The notes under the pieces were generated by a model. The model was given only the letters and a program-made list of their open reading frames with translations. It was not told where the DNA came from and ran no database searches. This document shows, piece by piece, positions 6,700-15,491 of a stretch of 22,384 nt of DNA (position 1 is the stretch's first letter; the number at the start of each line of letters is the position of its first letter). Origin of the DNA: Shimia_B sp039198835 (GTDB taxonomy: Bacteria; Pseudomonadota; Alphaproteobacteria; Rhodobacterales; Rhodobacteraceae); NCBI GenBank assembly GCA_039198835.1, contig JBCCTH010000019.1:1-22384 (forward strand), read 5' to 3'. A program made the translations under genes and the position numbers.

Positions 6700-7470
6700 A
6701 TGATCGCCCATGATCCGAACTTTGAGTTAAAGCTCGCCGCCACGCCCGATGAATTGCGCGCGGCGCAACGGCTGCGCTACCGGGTGTTCGTTGAAGAGCT
6801 TGGCGGCGATGGCCCGCTTGTCGATCATGGCGCGCGCCTTGAATGCGATGAGCATGATAGCCGTTATGATCACCTCTTGCTGATCGACAAAAGGCGCGAT
6901 GTCGCGTCGCTCGATCATGTCGTGGGGGTCTACCGTCTGATGCCGAGCGCCCGCGCGGAAGAGACCGGCTATTATTGCGATGCGGAATATGACCTGGCAA
7001 AGCTCAAAGAGAGCGGGCGCAGGCTTCTGGAGCTCGGGCGCTCGTGCCTTCACCCTGATTACCGGGGCGGCTCGGCGATGTATCTGCTTTGGCAGTCCCT
7101 GGCGGCCTACATTCAAGAGAGGCGCATCGAGGTCCTTTTTGGTGTGGCGTCTTTTCATGGGACAGATACCCAAGCGCTCGCGCCGGCACTTTCGCTGCTT
7201 TATCACAGGCATCTCGCCCCGCCTGACTTGCGGGTCTGCGCGCGCCCCGCGGCGAGACAGGCCATGGACCTCATCGCGCCAGACCAGATTGACCGCCGCC
7301 GGGCGATGCTGGCTATCCCCCCGCTCATAAAGGCCTATCTGAGACTGGGCGGCTATGTCGGAGAGGGCGCTTTCATCGATCACGCCTTTAACACGACCGA
7401 TGTTTGCCTGATCCTCGATATCGCGCGCATGGATCCCAAGAGCCGCGCCACCTATGCCGGGCGGCCGTGA
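6700..7470 (+). CDS. olsB: L-ornithine N-alpha-acyltransferase (ornithine lipid synthesis, step 1)
   Basis: This 256-residue protein matches the OlsB family. It starts with ELKLAATPDELRAAQRLRYRVFVEELGG, the acyl-homoserine-lactone-synthase-like N-terminus of OlsB, and continues with ECDEHDSRYDHLLLID, VVGVYRLM and ELGRSCLHPDYRGG, a GNAT-like core. OlsB transfers a 3-hydroxyacyl group from acyl-carrier protein to the alpha-amino group of ornithine, making lyso-ornithine lipid at the membrane. The frame is open far upstream, but the family-like sequence begins close to ATG 6700; a TTG at 6691 is an alternative. The stop overlaps the GTG of olsA (GTGA), so the two are coupled. Confidence 0.93.
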   Translation: MIAHDPNFELKLAATPDELRAAQRLRYRVFVEELGGDGPLVDHGARLECDEHDSRYDHLLLIDKRRDVASLDHVVGVYRLMPSARAEETGYYCDAEYDLAKLKESGRRLLELGRSCLHPDYRGGSAMYLLWQSLAAYIQERRIEVLFGVASFHGTDTQALAPALSLLYHRHLAPPDLRVCARPAARQAMDLIAPDQIDRRRAMLAIPPLIKAYLRLGGYVGEGAFIDHAFNTTDVCLILDIARMDPKSRATYAGRP

Positions 7471-8300
7471 CCCAGACTTGGTTTTCAAACGATCCGCCGC
7501 CGCCGCCACTCGGCTTCACCCGGGCCGATTACGCGCGGATCGCGCGACGGGGCGTTCCCCTCGCGCTCAATACGTTTGGCTGTCTTCTTCTTTTGCTTCT
7601 GTTGCGTGTGATCGAATGGCCGCTCTTCGGACATCGCCGCCCGATCACCCCTTTCATTACCCGCTATGTCTGCCGCTCTGCTTTCTGGATCTTGGGCATG
7701 GGTTATCAGGTGAGCGGGCAGCCGATGACAGGCCCGGGGGCGCTGGCCGCCAACCATGTGAGCTGGCTTGACATCTTCGCGCTCAACGCGCCGCAGCGCA
7801 TCTATTTCGTCTCCAAGGCCGAGGTCGCCGGATGGCCGGGGATCGGCTGGCTGGCCCGCGCCACAGGCACTCTCTTCATCGAGCGCAAGCGCAGCGAGGC
7901 CGCCGCCCATACCGCGCTTTTTCAGCGCCGTCTGAGCGCGGGCCACAGGCTCGTTTTCTTCCCCGAGGGCACATCGACCGATGGTTTTCGGGTTTTGCCG
8001 TTTCGCTCAACGCTGTTTGCCGCGTTTTTTGACTCAGAGCACCGCCAAAGCGCCAAGCTCCAGGCCGTTTCACTGCGCTATGTGGCGCCTGAAGGCGAAG
8101 ACCCGCGGGTTTATGGGTGGTGGGGCGATATGAGCTTTGAGGGGCATCTTTTGCGCGTTCTGGCGATGAAGCGCCCGGGCGCTGTGCGCGTTCTTTTTCA
8201 CCCGCCCCATGATGTCTCGACGTTTGAGGATCGAAAGCAGGCAGCGCGTCGCTTGGAAGACGAGGTGCGCGCGGGCCTCGCCGAGGGGTTTAACCCATAG
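7467..8300 (+). CDS. olsA: Lyso-ornithine lipid O-acyltransferase (ornithine lipid synthesis, step 2)
   Basis: This 277-residue PlsC-type acyltransferase adds the second, ester-linked fatty acid to lyso-ornithine lipid. The catalytic motif NHVSWLD (residues 96-102, the NHx4D box) and the acceptor-binding FFPEGTSTDG (164-173) are intact. A hydrophobic segment around residues 31-50 (LALNTFGCLLLLLLL) anchors it in the inner membrane. GTG 7467 is chosen because it overlaps the olsB stop as GTGA and because the longer frame upstream is inside olsB. Directly following olsB makes OlsA far more likely than a general lysophosphatidate acyltransferase. Its end overlaps the end of the convergent ThiE-like gene by 11 bp. 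Confidence 0.9.
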   Translation: MTQTWFSNDPPPPPLGFTRADYARIARRGVPLALNTFGCLLLLLLLRVIEWPLFGHRRPITPFITRYVCRSAFWILGMGYQVSGQPMTGPGALAANHVSWLDIFALNAPQRIYFVSKAEVAGWPGIGWLARATGTLFIERKRSEAAAHTALFQRRLSAGHRLVFFPEGTSTDGFRVLPFRSTLFAAFFDSEHRQSAKLQAVSLRYVAPEGEDPRVYGWWGDMSFEGHLLRVLAMKRPGAVRVLFHPPHDVSTFEDRKQAARRLEDEVRAGLAEGFNP

Positions 8301-8913
8301 CGGCACGGCCCATCTCGATGAGCGCGCCGACGGGATCGTCATGCGACCAGATCTCTGGCCCGATGCCAAGAAAATCAACGAAGGGCGTGAGCGCGCGGAT
8401 GCGCTCCGCGTTGAGCGCGCCTTCCGCTACAACGGGGATCTCGATCATCTCCGACCACCATTCAAAGAGCGCTTGCTCGGCGAAGCTGCCATCGCCGAGC
8501 GCTGTCTCGGCCACTGGCCCGAAGCTCACATAATCTGCGCCTGCCTCGCCCGCTGTCATGCCATCATGGCGCGATGCGGCGCAAAAGCTGCCGACGATGG
8601 CATCATCGCCGAGCGCCTTGCGCGCTGCGCGGACCGATTTCATACCATCGGAAAGATGCACGCCATCGAGCCCTAGCCGCTCTGCCAGAGGCACATGGCT
8701 CCCGATGACGATGGCGACATCTCTCGCATGGGCGATCTCGCGGCATGCGTCTGAGGCGCGGCTGAGCTTATCTTCATCGCCCGTCGATAGCGCGAGGCGA
8801 AAGCAAGCTACTGGGAGCGCGTCGAGACATTGGCCAAGCAACCCGGGAAAGCGCGAAAGTTCGATCTCGGGCGGGGAGATGAGATAGAGTTGGGGATGCT
8901 CGATATCGGCCAT
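8290..8913 (-). CDS. ThiE/TenI-like TIM-barrel protein with degraded active site
   Basis: This 207-residue protein has the fold pattern of thiamine-phosphate synthases: LYLISPPE at the start, LGLDGVHLSDG (80-90), ASRHDGMTAGEAGADYVSFGPV (113-134) in place of the ThiE S-x-H...GADY-x-GP segment, and VVAEGALNAERI (161-172). Several residues expected for a working ThiE are altered. The Q-x-R-x-K phosphate site reads FRLAL (38-42), the N-D-R metal site reads GSH (71-73), the G-Q-E-D segment reads SDG, and the AIGG loop reads AEGA. It therefore may not make thiamine phosphate. ATG 8913 has AAAGGAG eight bases upstream, which decides the start. No TPP riboswitch or other thiamine gene is nearby. Confidence 0.75.
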   Translation of the reverse strand: MADIEHPQLYLISPPEIELSRFPGLLGQCLDALPVACFRLALSTGDEDKLSRASDACREIAHARDVAIVIGSHVPLAERLGLDGVHLSDGMKSVRAARKALGDDAIVGSFCAASRHDGMTAGEAGADYVSFGPVAETALGDGSFAEQALFEWWSEMIEIPVVAEGALNAERIRALTPFVDFLGIGPEIWSHDDPVGALIEMGRAAMG

Positions 8914-9014
8914 GCTTGCGGCTCCTTTGGCGCTCCTTAGCAAGCTGGCGGGCGCGCTTCAACGCGCCTCAGCGGCCCTTCACAGCCCACCATGCTCAGG
9001 CTAAGACGCCCGCG

Positions 9015-9767
9015 ATGATCCATGCGCCCCAACCAACCTTCATTCTCGTTCGCCCGCAGATGGGAGAGAATATCGGCGCATCCGCCCGCGCGATGTGGAA
9101 TTTCGGTCTCGATCGTATGCGGGTCGTGGGCCCGCGCGATGGCTGGCCCAATCAACGCGCGGTGGCGATGGCCAGTGGCGCGGGCCGGCTCCTCGATGAA
9201 GCCATGGTGAGCGATGATCTCGCAGCGGCGGTCAGCGATTGCACCTTCGTTTTTGCCACCACCGCGCGCAGCCGCGATCTCACCAAGCCAGTCTTCGCGC
9301 CGGAACGCGCCATGGCGTTGGCAGCCGAAAAGATCGCCCGGGGTGAGCGCGTGGGCATTCTTTTTGGCCCAGAGCGCGCGGGCCTTGAAAACGAAGATGT
9401 CGCGCGCGCGAATGCGATCATCACTGTCCCGGTCAATCCCGAGTTCTTTAGCCTCAATCTCGCGCAATGCGTCTTGCTCACAGCCTATGAATGGCAACGA
9501 CAAAAGGGCGAGCACGCGCTTGAGAGAGATGAACCCAAGGGCGCCAAAGGCGGCGCATGGGCGCAGCATTCAGAGATTGATGCGCTCGCGCGCCATTATG
9601 AAACGACGCTTGAGGAAGCGGGCTTCTTTTATCCACCCGCGAAAGCGCCAAACATGAAACTCAACCTGCGCAACCTCTGGAGCCGCATGCCCCTCACGCG
9701 CGCCGATGCGCAGATGTTGCACGGCTTGCTGCGCCAGATGGTACGCTGGAAAAAGGGCGGATCGTGA
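9015..9767 (+). CDS. trmJ: TrmJ-type SPOUT RNA methyltransferase
   Basis: This 250-residue protein has the three knot-forming motifs of the SpoU/TrmH class: ENIGASARAMWNFG (18-31), LFGPERAGLENED (116-128) and PVNPEFFSLNLAQCVLLTAYE (139-159). The VRPQMGENIG opening and the C-terminal helical extension favour TrmJ, which methylates the 2'-OH of nucleotide 32 in tRNAs with S-adenosylmethionine. The frame is open for 33 codons upstream, but family similarity starts at ATG 9015. The ribosome site is weak. It is divergent from the ThiE-like gene with about 100 bp between the starts. The tRNA-32 specificity is inferred from family resemblance. Confidence 0.87.
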   Translation: MIHAPQPTFILVRPQMGENIGASARAMWNFGLDRMRVVGPRDGWPNQRAVAMASGAGRLLDEAMVSDDLAAAVSDCTFVFATTARSRDLTKPVFAPERAMALAAEKIARGERVGILFGPERAGLENEDVARANAIITVPVNPEFFSLNLAQCVLLTAYEWQRQKGEHALERDEPKGAKGGAWAQHSEIDALARHYETTLEEAGFFYPPAKAPNMKLNLRNLWSRMPLTRADAQMLHGLLRQMVRWKKGGS

Positions 9768-9881
9768 CCCATATTGCAATTGAAATGTCGGCAGCTTGGC
9801 GCGATCACAGCGCCACAGCCCGCCCCAAGAGCGGTAAAGATTTCAGACAGATAGAGGCTGCGGCAAGCAGTGGAGAAACCC

Positions 9882-11033
9882 ATGGCTGAAGACACAACGC
9901 GCCCCAAGCGCTCGATTTTCGAAGAGGTGAGCAGCGCTGAAAAACCTGTCGCGCAGGCCGGTGTGATAGACCGTGGCAAATCAGGGGCGCGCGCGGCGGT
10001 GCGGATTTGGCTTTTCATGTTGGCTGCGCTTGTCGTGCTCATGATCATCGTGGGCGGGTTGACGCGGCTCACAGATAGCGGCCTCTCGATTGTGGAATGG
10101 GAGCCCATCCGCGGCGCGATCCCGCCGCTCAATGCGGCGCAATGGGAGCAAGAGTTTAACGCCTATCGCCAGATCCCCGAATACCAGCTTCAAAACCGGG
10201 GCATGTCGATGGCCGACTTCAAATTCATCTACCTTTGGGAATGGGGGCATCGCCAACTGGGGCGTGTCATCGGGCTCGTTTGGCTCCTTGGGCTGGCCTA
10301 TCTTCTTTTGCGCAAGCAGGTGCCCGCGGGCTGGACCCCCCGATTGGTGGTTCTCGGCGTGCTCGGCGGGGTGCAGGGCGCGATTGGCTGGTGGATGGTC
10401 TCTTCAGGTCTGACCGGCACGATGCTCGATGTCGCGTCCTACCGTTTGGCGATCCATCTGGGGCTCGCTTTCATCATCTTGGCCTTTATCGCGCGCTACA
10501 TCGCCGAGCTTTCTCGACCCGAGCGCGATATCATCCAGGCGCGCCGGGCGGGCGAAGGCTGGCTCACCGCGCTTTTATGGGCGTTTACCGGTGTCCTTTT
10601 CATCCAGCTCCTCATTGGCGCGCTGGTGGCGGGCATCGACGGCGGGCGCGCTTATCAGACCTGGCCTGACATGGAAGGCCATTTCTTCCCACCGTCCGGG
10701 CTCGATCTGGTGCCGCTCTGGCGCAACTTCTTTGAAAATGAGGGCATGGTGCAGTTCATGCATCGGATGTGGGGTTACTTTGCCTTCGCGGTCGCGATCT
10801 TCGTGGGCGTCAAAGCCGGCAAAAGCGCCCATAAGCGCACGCGAAAGGCCATTGGGCGCATTGGGCTCTTGATCACCCTCATGATCGTTTTGGGCATCGT
10901 CACAGTGGTGACAGGCGCGCCGCTCTGGGCTGCTTCGATCCACCAGGCCACGGCGATCGCGCTGTGGCTGGCCACGATCTATGCGCTCTTTCTCTCCGCC
11001 CATCCCATTCAAACCTCGCTGAAGGAAAGCTGA
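9882..11033 (+). CDS. ctaA: Heme A synthase (COX15/CtaA type)
   Basis: This 383-residue, eight-helix inner-membrane protein oxidises the C8 methyl group of heme O to a formyl group, giving heme A for aa3-type cytochrome oxidase. The four conserved heme-liganding histidines are present: His123 in EWGHRQLGR, His192 in LAIHLGL, His294 in QFMHRMWGY and His354 in SIHQATAIA. GGLTRLTDSGLSIVEW (58-73) is the classical N-terminal COX15 signature. The two-fold repeat of four helices and the length fit the alphaproteobacterial/mitochondrial type. ATG 9882 follows GGAG by six bases, whereas a GTG at 9870 would add four residues without a ribosome site. The carboxypeptidase gene begins four bases after its stop. 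Confidence 0.95.
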   Translation: MAEDTTRPKRSIFEEVSSAEKPVAQAGVIDRGKSGARAAVRIWLFMLAALVVLMIIVGGLTRLTDSGLSIVEWEPIRGAIPPLNAAQWEQEFNAYRQIPEYQLQNRGMSMADFKFIYLWEWGHRQLGRVIGLVWLLGLAYLLLRKQVPAGWTPRLVVLGVLGGVQGAIGWWMVSSGLTGTMLDVASYRLAIHLGLAFIILAFIARYIAELSRPERDIIQARRAGEGWLTALLWAFTGVLFIQLLIGALVAGIDGGRAYQTWPDMEGHFFPPSGLDLVPLWRNFFENEGMVQFMHRMWGYFAFAVAIFVGVKAGKSAHKRTRKAIGRIGLLITLMIVLGIVTVVTGAPLWAASIHQATAIALWLATIYALFLSAHPIQTSLKES

Positions 11034-11037
11034 GACC

Positions 11038-12513
11038 ATGACTGCCCTCGATGCCCTGATGGCCTATGACCGTGACACCCAGGCCTTGGCCCAGATCCAG
11101 GGCCGATTGGGTTGGGATCAGGAAACGATGATGCCCGCAGGAGCCGCAGAGCAAAGAGGCGAAGAAATGGCGGCGCTCGAAGGCGTGCTCCATGCGCGTC
11201 GCACAGCCCCGCAACTTGGCGCATGGCTCTCAGAGATCGAAGAGACCGATCTCGATGACGTGGCGCGCGCCAAGCTGCGCCATTTGCGCCGCGATTATGC
11301 CCGCAACACCAAAGTGCCCGCGCGGCTTGCGGCCGAGATCGCGCGGGTGACCTCGCGCGCCCAAGGGCAATGGGCCCAGGCGCGCGCGGCGGAAGATGTC
11401 GCGGCTTTCCTGCCCGTTCTCCAAGAGGTGGTGCGCCTCAGGCAAGAGGAAGGGCGCGCGCTTGCGGGCGAGGGCGATATTTATGACGCGCTGCTCCAGG
11501 ATTATGAGCCCGGCACCACAGCCGCCGATCTCGAGGCGATGTTTGGGGCAATGCGCCCGCGGCTTGTGGCTCTCAGAGACCGGATCATGGGAGCGTCCGC
11601 GCCCCCGCCTGCGCTCAGTGGCAGTTTCGATGAAAGCGCTCAGCTCGCGCTATCGCAAAAGCTCGCGCTCGCTTTTGGCTATGATCTCAACCACGGGCGC
11701 ATCGACAAAGCCGTTCATCCGTTTTCATCGGGCTCGGGCGCGGATGTGCGCATCACGACCCGCACGTCGGCGCAAGACCCGTTCTATTGCTTTTATTCGA
11801 CGATCCACGAAGTCGGCCATGCCGCCTATGAGCAAAATATCGACGGTGCATTCGCGCTGTCTCCGCTGGGCTCGGGCGTGTCGATGGGGGTCCATGAGAG
11901 CCAAAGCCGGATTTATGAAAACCAGATCGGACGCTCGCGCGCGTTCACAGGCTGGCTCTACGAAGAGATGACCCAGAGCTTCGGCGATCTGGGCATGGAT
12001 GCGGAGGCGTTCTATGGCTGCGTGAACCGCGTCGGGGAGGGATATATCCGAACCGAGGCCGATGAAGTGCAGTATAACCTGCATGTGCTTTTGCGCTTTG
12101 ATCTCGAACGTCAGATCGTCTCAGGGGCGCTGCCGGTGGCGGATCTTGAAGAGGCTTGGAACGCGCGCTTTGAGGCCGATTTCGGGTTTTCTGTCGATAA
12201 ACCTTCGAACGGGTGCTTGCAGGATGTGCATTGGTCGGTGGGGCTCTTTGGCTATTTCCCGACCTATTCCTTGGGCAATGTCTATGCGGGCTGCCTCAAC
12301 GCGGCGCTGCGCAAAGATGTTCCTGACCTCGACGCCTCGCTTGCGCGCGGAGAGACCGCGCTGGCAACGGCCTGGCTGCGGGAAAAGCTTCAGCGCCATG
12401 GCGGGCTCCGCGCGCCGCGCGCCACAATCGCCCATGCCGCAGGGATCGAGCCGAGCGAAGGCCCTCTTCTAGACTACATCGAAGCCAAGTTCAGCGAGAT
12501 CTACGGGCTTTGA
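11038..12513 (+). CDS. Metallo-carboxypeptidase of family M32
   Basis: This 491-residue cytoplasmic peptidase removes C-terminal residues from peptides. The zinc site HEVGH is at residues 257-261 in STIHEVGHAAYEQ, and the M32-specific HESQSR follows at 286-291, with Glu287 as the likely third ligand. GSGADVRITTR and GCLQDVHWSVGLFGYFPTY near the C-terminus are other family blocks. Length is normal for the family (about 490-510). AAGGAA precedes the ATG inside the end of ctaA, so it is co-transcribed with ctaA, although no functional link is known to me. Two back-to-back hairpins follow its stop. Confidence 0.95.
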   Translation: MTALDALMAYDRDTQALAQIQGRLGWDQETMMPAGAAEQRGEEMAALEGVLHARRTAPQLGAWLSEIEETDLDDVARAKLRHLRRDYARNTKVPARLAAEIARVTSRAQGQWAQARAAEDVAAFLPVLQEVVRLRQEEGRALAGEGDIYDALLQDYEPGTTAADLEAMFGAMRPRLVALRDRIMGASAPPPALSGSFDESAQLALSQKLALAFGYDLNHGRIDKAVHPFSSGSGADVRITTRTSAQDPFYCFYSTIHEVGHAAYEQNIDGAFALSPLGSGVSMGVHESQSRIYENQIGRSRAFTGWLYEEMTQSFGDLGMDAEAFYGCVNRVGEGYIRTEADEVQYNLHVLLRFDLERQIVSGALPVADLEEAWNARFEADFGFSVDKPSNGCLQDVHWSVGLFGYFPTYSLGNVYAGCLNAALRKDVPDLDASLARGETALATAWLREKLQRHGGLRAPRATIAHAAGIEPSEGPLLDYIEAKFSEIYGL

Positions 12514-12517
12514 GAGA

Positions 12518-12563
12518 CCGCATCCTTATGAAGGATGCGGACCGAAATCTTCTAAGATTTCGG
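12518..12563. terminator. Twin perfect hairpins between the convergent carboxypeptidase and gyrA
   Basis: The first hairpin is CCGCATCCTT / AAGGATGCGG (12518-12527 and 12531-12540) with a 3-base loop. The second is CCGAAATCTT / AAGATTTCGG (12542-12551 and 12554-12563) with a 2-base centre. Both stems are perfect 10-bp pairs and fill the 54-bp space between the two convergent stop codons. Neither has a T tract after it, so they could be a bidirectional terminator or 3'-end stabiliser, or a repeated palindromic element. The arms share 7 of 10 bases, with matched changes on both sides. Confidence 0.6.
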
Positions 12564-12567
12564 CGCC

Positions 12568-15297
12568 CTAATCCTCATCCTCACCGTTATCGGCAATGTA
12601 GGCCACTGAACTGACGCTTTCGCCCACAGCCGTGTCAAAGACCTTCACACCCCCCGCTGCACGCGAGCGGAACGAGATGCCATCGACCGGCACGCGGATC
12701 GCTTGCCCGTTCGATGTCACAAGCATGATCTGGTCATCGAGTTCCACCGGGAAGCTCGCAATGATCGGGCCGCCGCGCATGGCTTTGTCCATCGCCGCAA
12801 CCCCTTGTCCACCCCGCCCGCGCAAAGGGTAATCATGGGAGGATGAGAGTTTGCCAGCCCCTGCCGATGTGATCGTGAGAATGAGGTTTTCCGCCGCTGA
12901 CATCTGCGCGTAGCGCTCTTGGCTCAGCGGCATATCCGCGTTGCCTTCTTCCTCTTCGCTTTCTGCATCATCGGCGAGCCCCGCCATGGCACGGCGCATT
13001 TTCAGATAGACCGCGCGCTCGTCGGGCGATGCTTCAAAGCGGCGAATGATCGACATCGAGACGACACGATCGCCCTCCTTGAGCATGATGCCACGCACGC
13101 CGACGGAAGCTCTTGAGTTGAAAACCCTCACATCGGTCGCTTTGAACCGGATCGCGCGCCCGGCATCCGTCACCAACATGACGTCATCGTCATGGGAGGC
13201 GATCCGCGCGTTTATCAGTTTGCTATCAGAATGTTCGCCCTCAAACTTCATGGCGATTTTGCCGTTCTTCATGACATTTGCGAAATCAGAGAGCGCATTG
13301 CGCCGCACAGTTCCCGCGGATGTGGCGAAGACGACCTGAAGCTCGTCCCATTCCGCTTCATCGCGGTCAACGGGCATGATCGCCGCGATGCTGACGCCCT
13401 GGGGGATCGGCAGGATATTAATAATCGCCTTGCCCTTGGCCGTGCGCCCGCCCAGCGGCAACCGCCATGTCTTGAGCTTGTAGACCATCCCATCGGTCGT
13501 AAAAAAGAGAAGCGGCGTATGAGTGTTGGCGACGAAGAGCGTCGTGACCACATCCTCATCTTTCATCGACATGCCCGAAAGCCCCTTGCCGCCGCGCTTC
13601 TGGGCGCGGAAATCGGCGAGCGCCGTGCGTTTGATGTAGCCGCTCTGCGTCACGGTGACGACCATGTCTTCGCGTTCGATGAGGTCTTCGTCTTCCATAT
13701 CCCCGGACCACTCGGTGATCTCGGTCCGGCGCGGGACTGCGAAATTGGCTTTCACATCGGCAAGCTCGGTTGCGATGATCGCCATGATCCGGTCGCGCGA
13801 TCCGAGAATTGCGAGGTATTCCTTGATCTTACCGGCGAGCTCTTCCAGCTCGTCCGTGACCTCTTTCACCCCGATTTGCGTCAGCCGTTGAAGCCTCAAA
13901 TCGAGGATCGCGCGGGCCTGTGCTTCGGTGAGATTATAGGTGCCGTCATCATTCATTTTGCTGAGCGGGTCGTCGATGAGCCTGAGATAGCCCTCGATGC
14001 TTGCTGCCGGCCAGCGCCGCGTCATCAACGCTTCTCGGGCCATCGCGGCATCGGCGGATTGTCGAATGGTTTGAACCACTTCATCGACATTGCTCACAGC
14101 CACTGCGAGCCCGCAGAGGATATGGCTGCGGTCGCGCGCCTTGCCAAGCTCGAACGCCGTGCGGCGCACGACAACCTCTTCGCGGAAGTCGATGAAAGCC
14201 GTGAGGAAGGTGCGCAGCGTGAGCTGTTCGGGGCGCCCGCCATTCAAGGCCAGCATGTTGCAGCCAAAGCTGACCTGCATCGGCGTGAACCGGTAGAGCT
14301 GGTTGAGCACAACATCGGCTGTGGCGTCGCGCTTGAGTTCGATGACGACGCGCACGCCTGAGCGATCTGATTCGTCCTGCACATGGGCGATGCCTTCGAT
14401 GCGCTTGTCGCGGGCCGCCTCGGCGATGCGCTCAATCATCGTCGCCTTGTTCACCTGATAAGGAACCTCATCAATAACAATGGCGTAGCGGTCTTTTCTC
14501 AACTCCTCGACACGGGTTTTGGCGCGAATAAGAACGCTGCCGCGCCCCTCCGTGTAAGCCTTTCGCGCGCCTGAACGCCCCAGGATCAGCCCGCCGGTGG
14601 GAAAGTCAGGCGCGGGGATATAGGCGATCAACTGCTCTGTGCTGAGATCGGGGTCTTCGATGAGCGCGAGCGTCGCGTCGATCACTTCGCCCAGATTATG
14701 GGGAGGGATGCGCGTGGCCATGCCCACGGCGATGCCTTCGGCGCCATTGACGAGAATGTTCGGGTACCGCGCGGGAAGGACTGTCGGCTCCCGTTCTTTG
14801 CCGTCATAATTATCTTGAAAATCAACGGTGTCCTTGTCGATATCATCCAAGAGCGCCCGCGCGACCTTTTGGAGCCGCGATTCAGTATAGCGCATGGCCG
14901 CCGGGCTATCACCGTCCATTGATCCGAAATTGCCTTGCCCTTCGATGAGCGGCACAGACATCGAAAAGCTCTGCGCCATCCGCACCAGCGCGTCATAAAT
15001 CGCCCCGTCCCCATGGGGGTGATAATTCGCCATGACCTCGCCTACGGGCTTGGCCGACTTCCGGTAGGATTTGTCATGCGTGTAGCCGCTATCATCCATG
15101 TGATAGAGGATGCGCCGATGCACGGGTTTGAGGCCGTCGCGCAGATCGGGGATCGCGCGGGAGACAATGACAGACATCGCGTAATCGAGATAAGACGTGC
15201 GCATCTCGTCAGAGATCGAGATCGTTGGCCCCTCGTAAGCGGCGCGCTCAGGCGGTGTTTCGTCATCGTTTTCAGGGTTTTGTGTCTCGTCGCTCAT
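12568..15297 (-). CDS. gyrA: DNA gyrase subunit A
   Basis: This 909-residue protein is the DNA breakage-rejoining subunit of gyrase, working as A2B2 to introduce negative supercoils. The winged-helix and tower core begin after a 20-residue acidic leader. The catalytic tyrosine is Tyr137 in AAMRYTESRL, and the GyrA box of the C-terminal wrapping domain is QKRGGKG. An acidic insert (DAESEEEEGN) lies in the C-terminal domain. In the quinolone-determining region, YHPHGDGAIYD, Gly98 (GGG codon) occupies the position of E. coli Ser83, while Asp102 matches Asp87. The QRRGGKG-type box and absence of ParC-specific features favour gyrA. The gene is alone on its strand, divergent from usg. Confidence 0.97.
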   Translation of the reverse strand: MSDETQNPENDDETPPERAAYEGPTISISDEMRTSYLDYAMSVIVSRAIPDLRDGLKPVHRRILYHMDDSGYTHDKSYRKSAKPVGEVMANYHPHGDGAIYDALVRMAQSFSMSVPLIEGQGNFGSMDGDSPAAMRYTESRLQKVARALLDDIDKDTVDFQDNYDGKEREPTVLPARYPNILVNGAEGIAVGMATRIPPHNLGEVIDATLALIEDPDLSTEQLIAYIPAPDFPTGGLILGRSGARKAYTEGRGSVLIRAKTRVEELRKDRYAIVIDEVPYQVNKATMIERIAEAARDKRIEGIAHVQDESDRSGVRVVIELKRDATADVVLNQLYRFTPMQVSFGCNMLALNGGRPEQLTLRTFLTAFIDFREEVVVRRTAFELGKARDRSHILCGLAVAVSNVDEVVQTIRQSADAAMAREALMTRRWPAASIEGYLRLIDDPLSKMNDDGTYNLTEAQARAILDLRLQRLTQIGVKEVTDELEELAGKIKEYLAILGSRDRIMAIIATELADVKANFAVPRRTEITEWSGDMEDEDLIEREDMVVTVTQSGYIKRTALADFRAQKRGGKGLSGMSMKDEDVVTTLFVANTHTPLLFFTTDGMVYKLKTWRLPLGGRTAKGKAIINILPIPQGVSIAAIMPVDRDEAEWDELQVVFATSAGTVRRNALSDFANVMKNGKIAMKFEGEHSDSKLINARIASHDDDVMLVTDAGRAIRFKATDVRVFNSRASVGVRGIMLKEGDRVVSMSIIRRFEASPDERAVYLKMRRAMAGLADDAESEEEEGNADMPLSQERYAQMSAAENLILTITSAGAGKLSSSHDYPLRGRGGQGVAAMDKAMRGGPIIASFPVELDDQIMLVTSNGQAIRVPVDGISFRSRAAGGVKVFDTAVGESVSSVAYIADNGEDED

Positions 15298-15439
15298 GTT
15301 GGTGCCTCACTGCGCCACTGGCTAGATTTTGTTGCCTCAGCCTTATCATTCTCAGCATGTAGGGTGCAAACCAAAGCGCGAAATTTGTGCGCTGTCATCT
15401 TCGGCAGCCGCTGGGCTGGCTGCCAACACGTTGAAATTG

Positions 15440-15468
15440 TTGACGCATTCAAGGGTTCTCGTTCATTT
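15440..15468 (+). promoter_or_regulatory. Candidate promoter of usg
   Basis: TTGACG (15440-15445) and TCATTT (15463-15468) are separated by 17 bases, a sigma-70-like arrangement with a good -35 and a poor -10. It ends 23 bases before the usg ATG. It is a sequence-pattern call only. Confidence 0.35.
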
Positions 15469-15491
15469 TTGAGTAGAGAAAGGAGAGCGCG

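Noticed and set aside
8914..9014. TPP riboswitch for the ThiE-like gene
   Set aside because: No CUGAGA...GAUGA-type conserved core was found in the leader on the minus strand.
13192..14361. 389-codon plus-strand frame antisense to gyrA
   Set aside because: Charged, His/Arg/Asp-rich shadow of gyrA with no start signal or family features.
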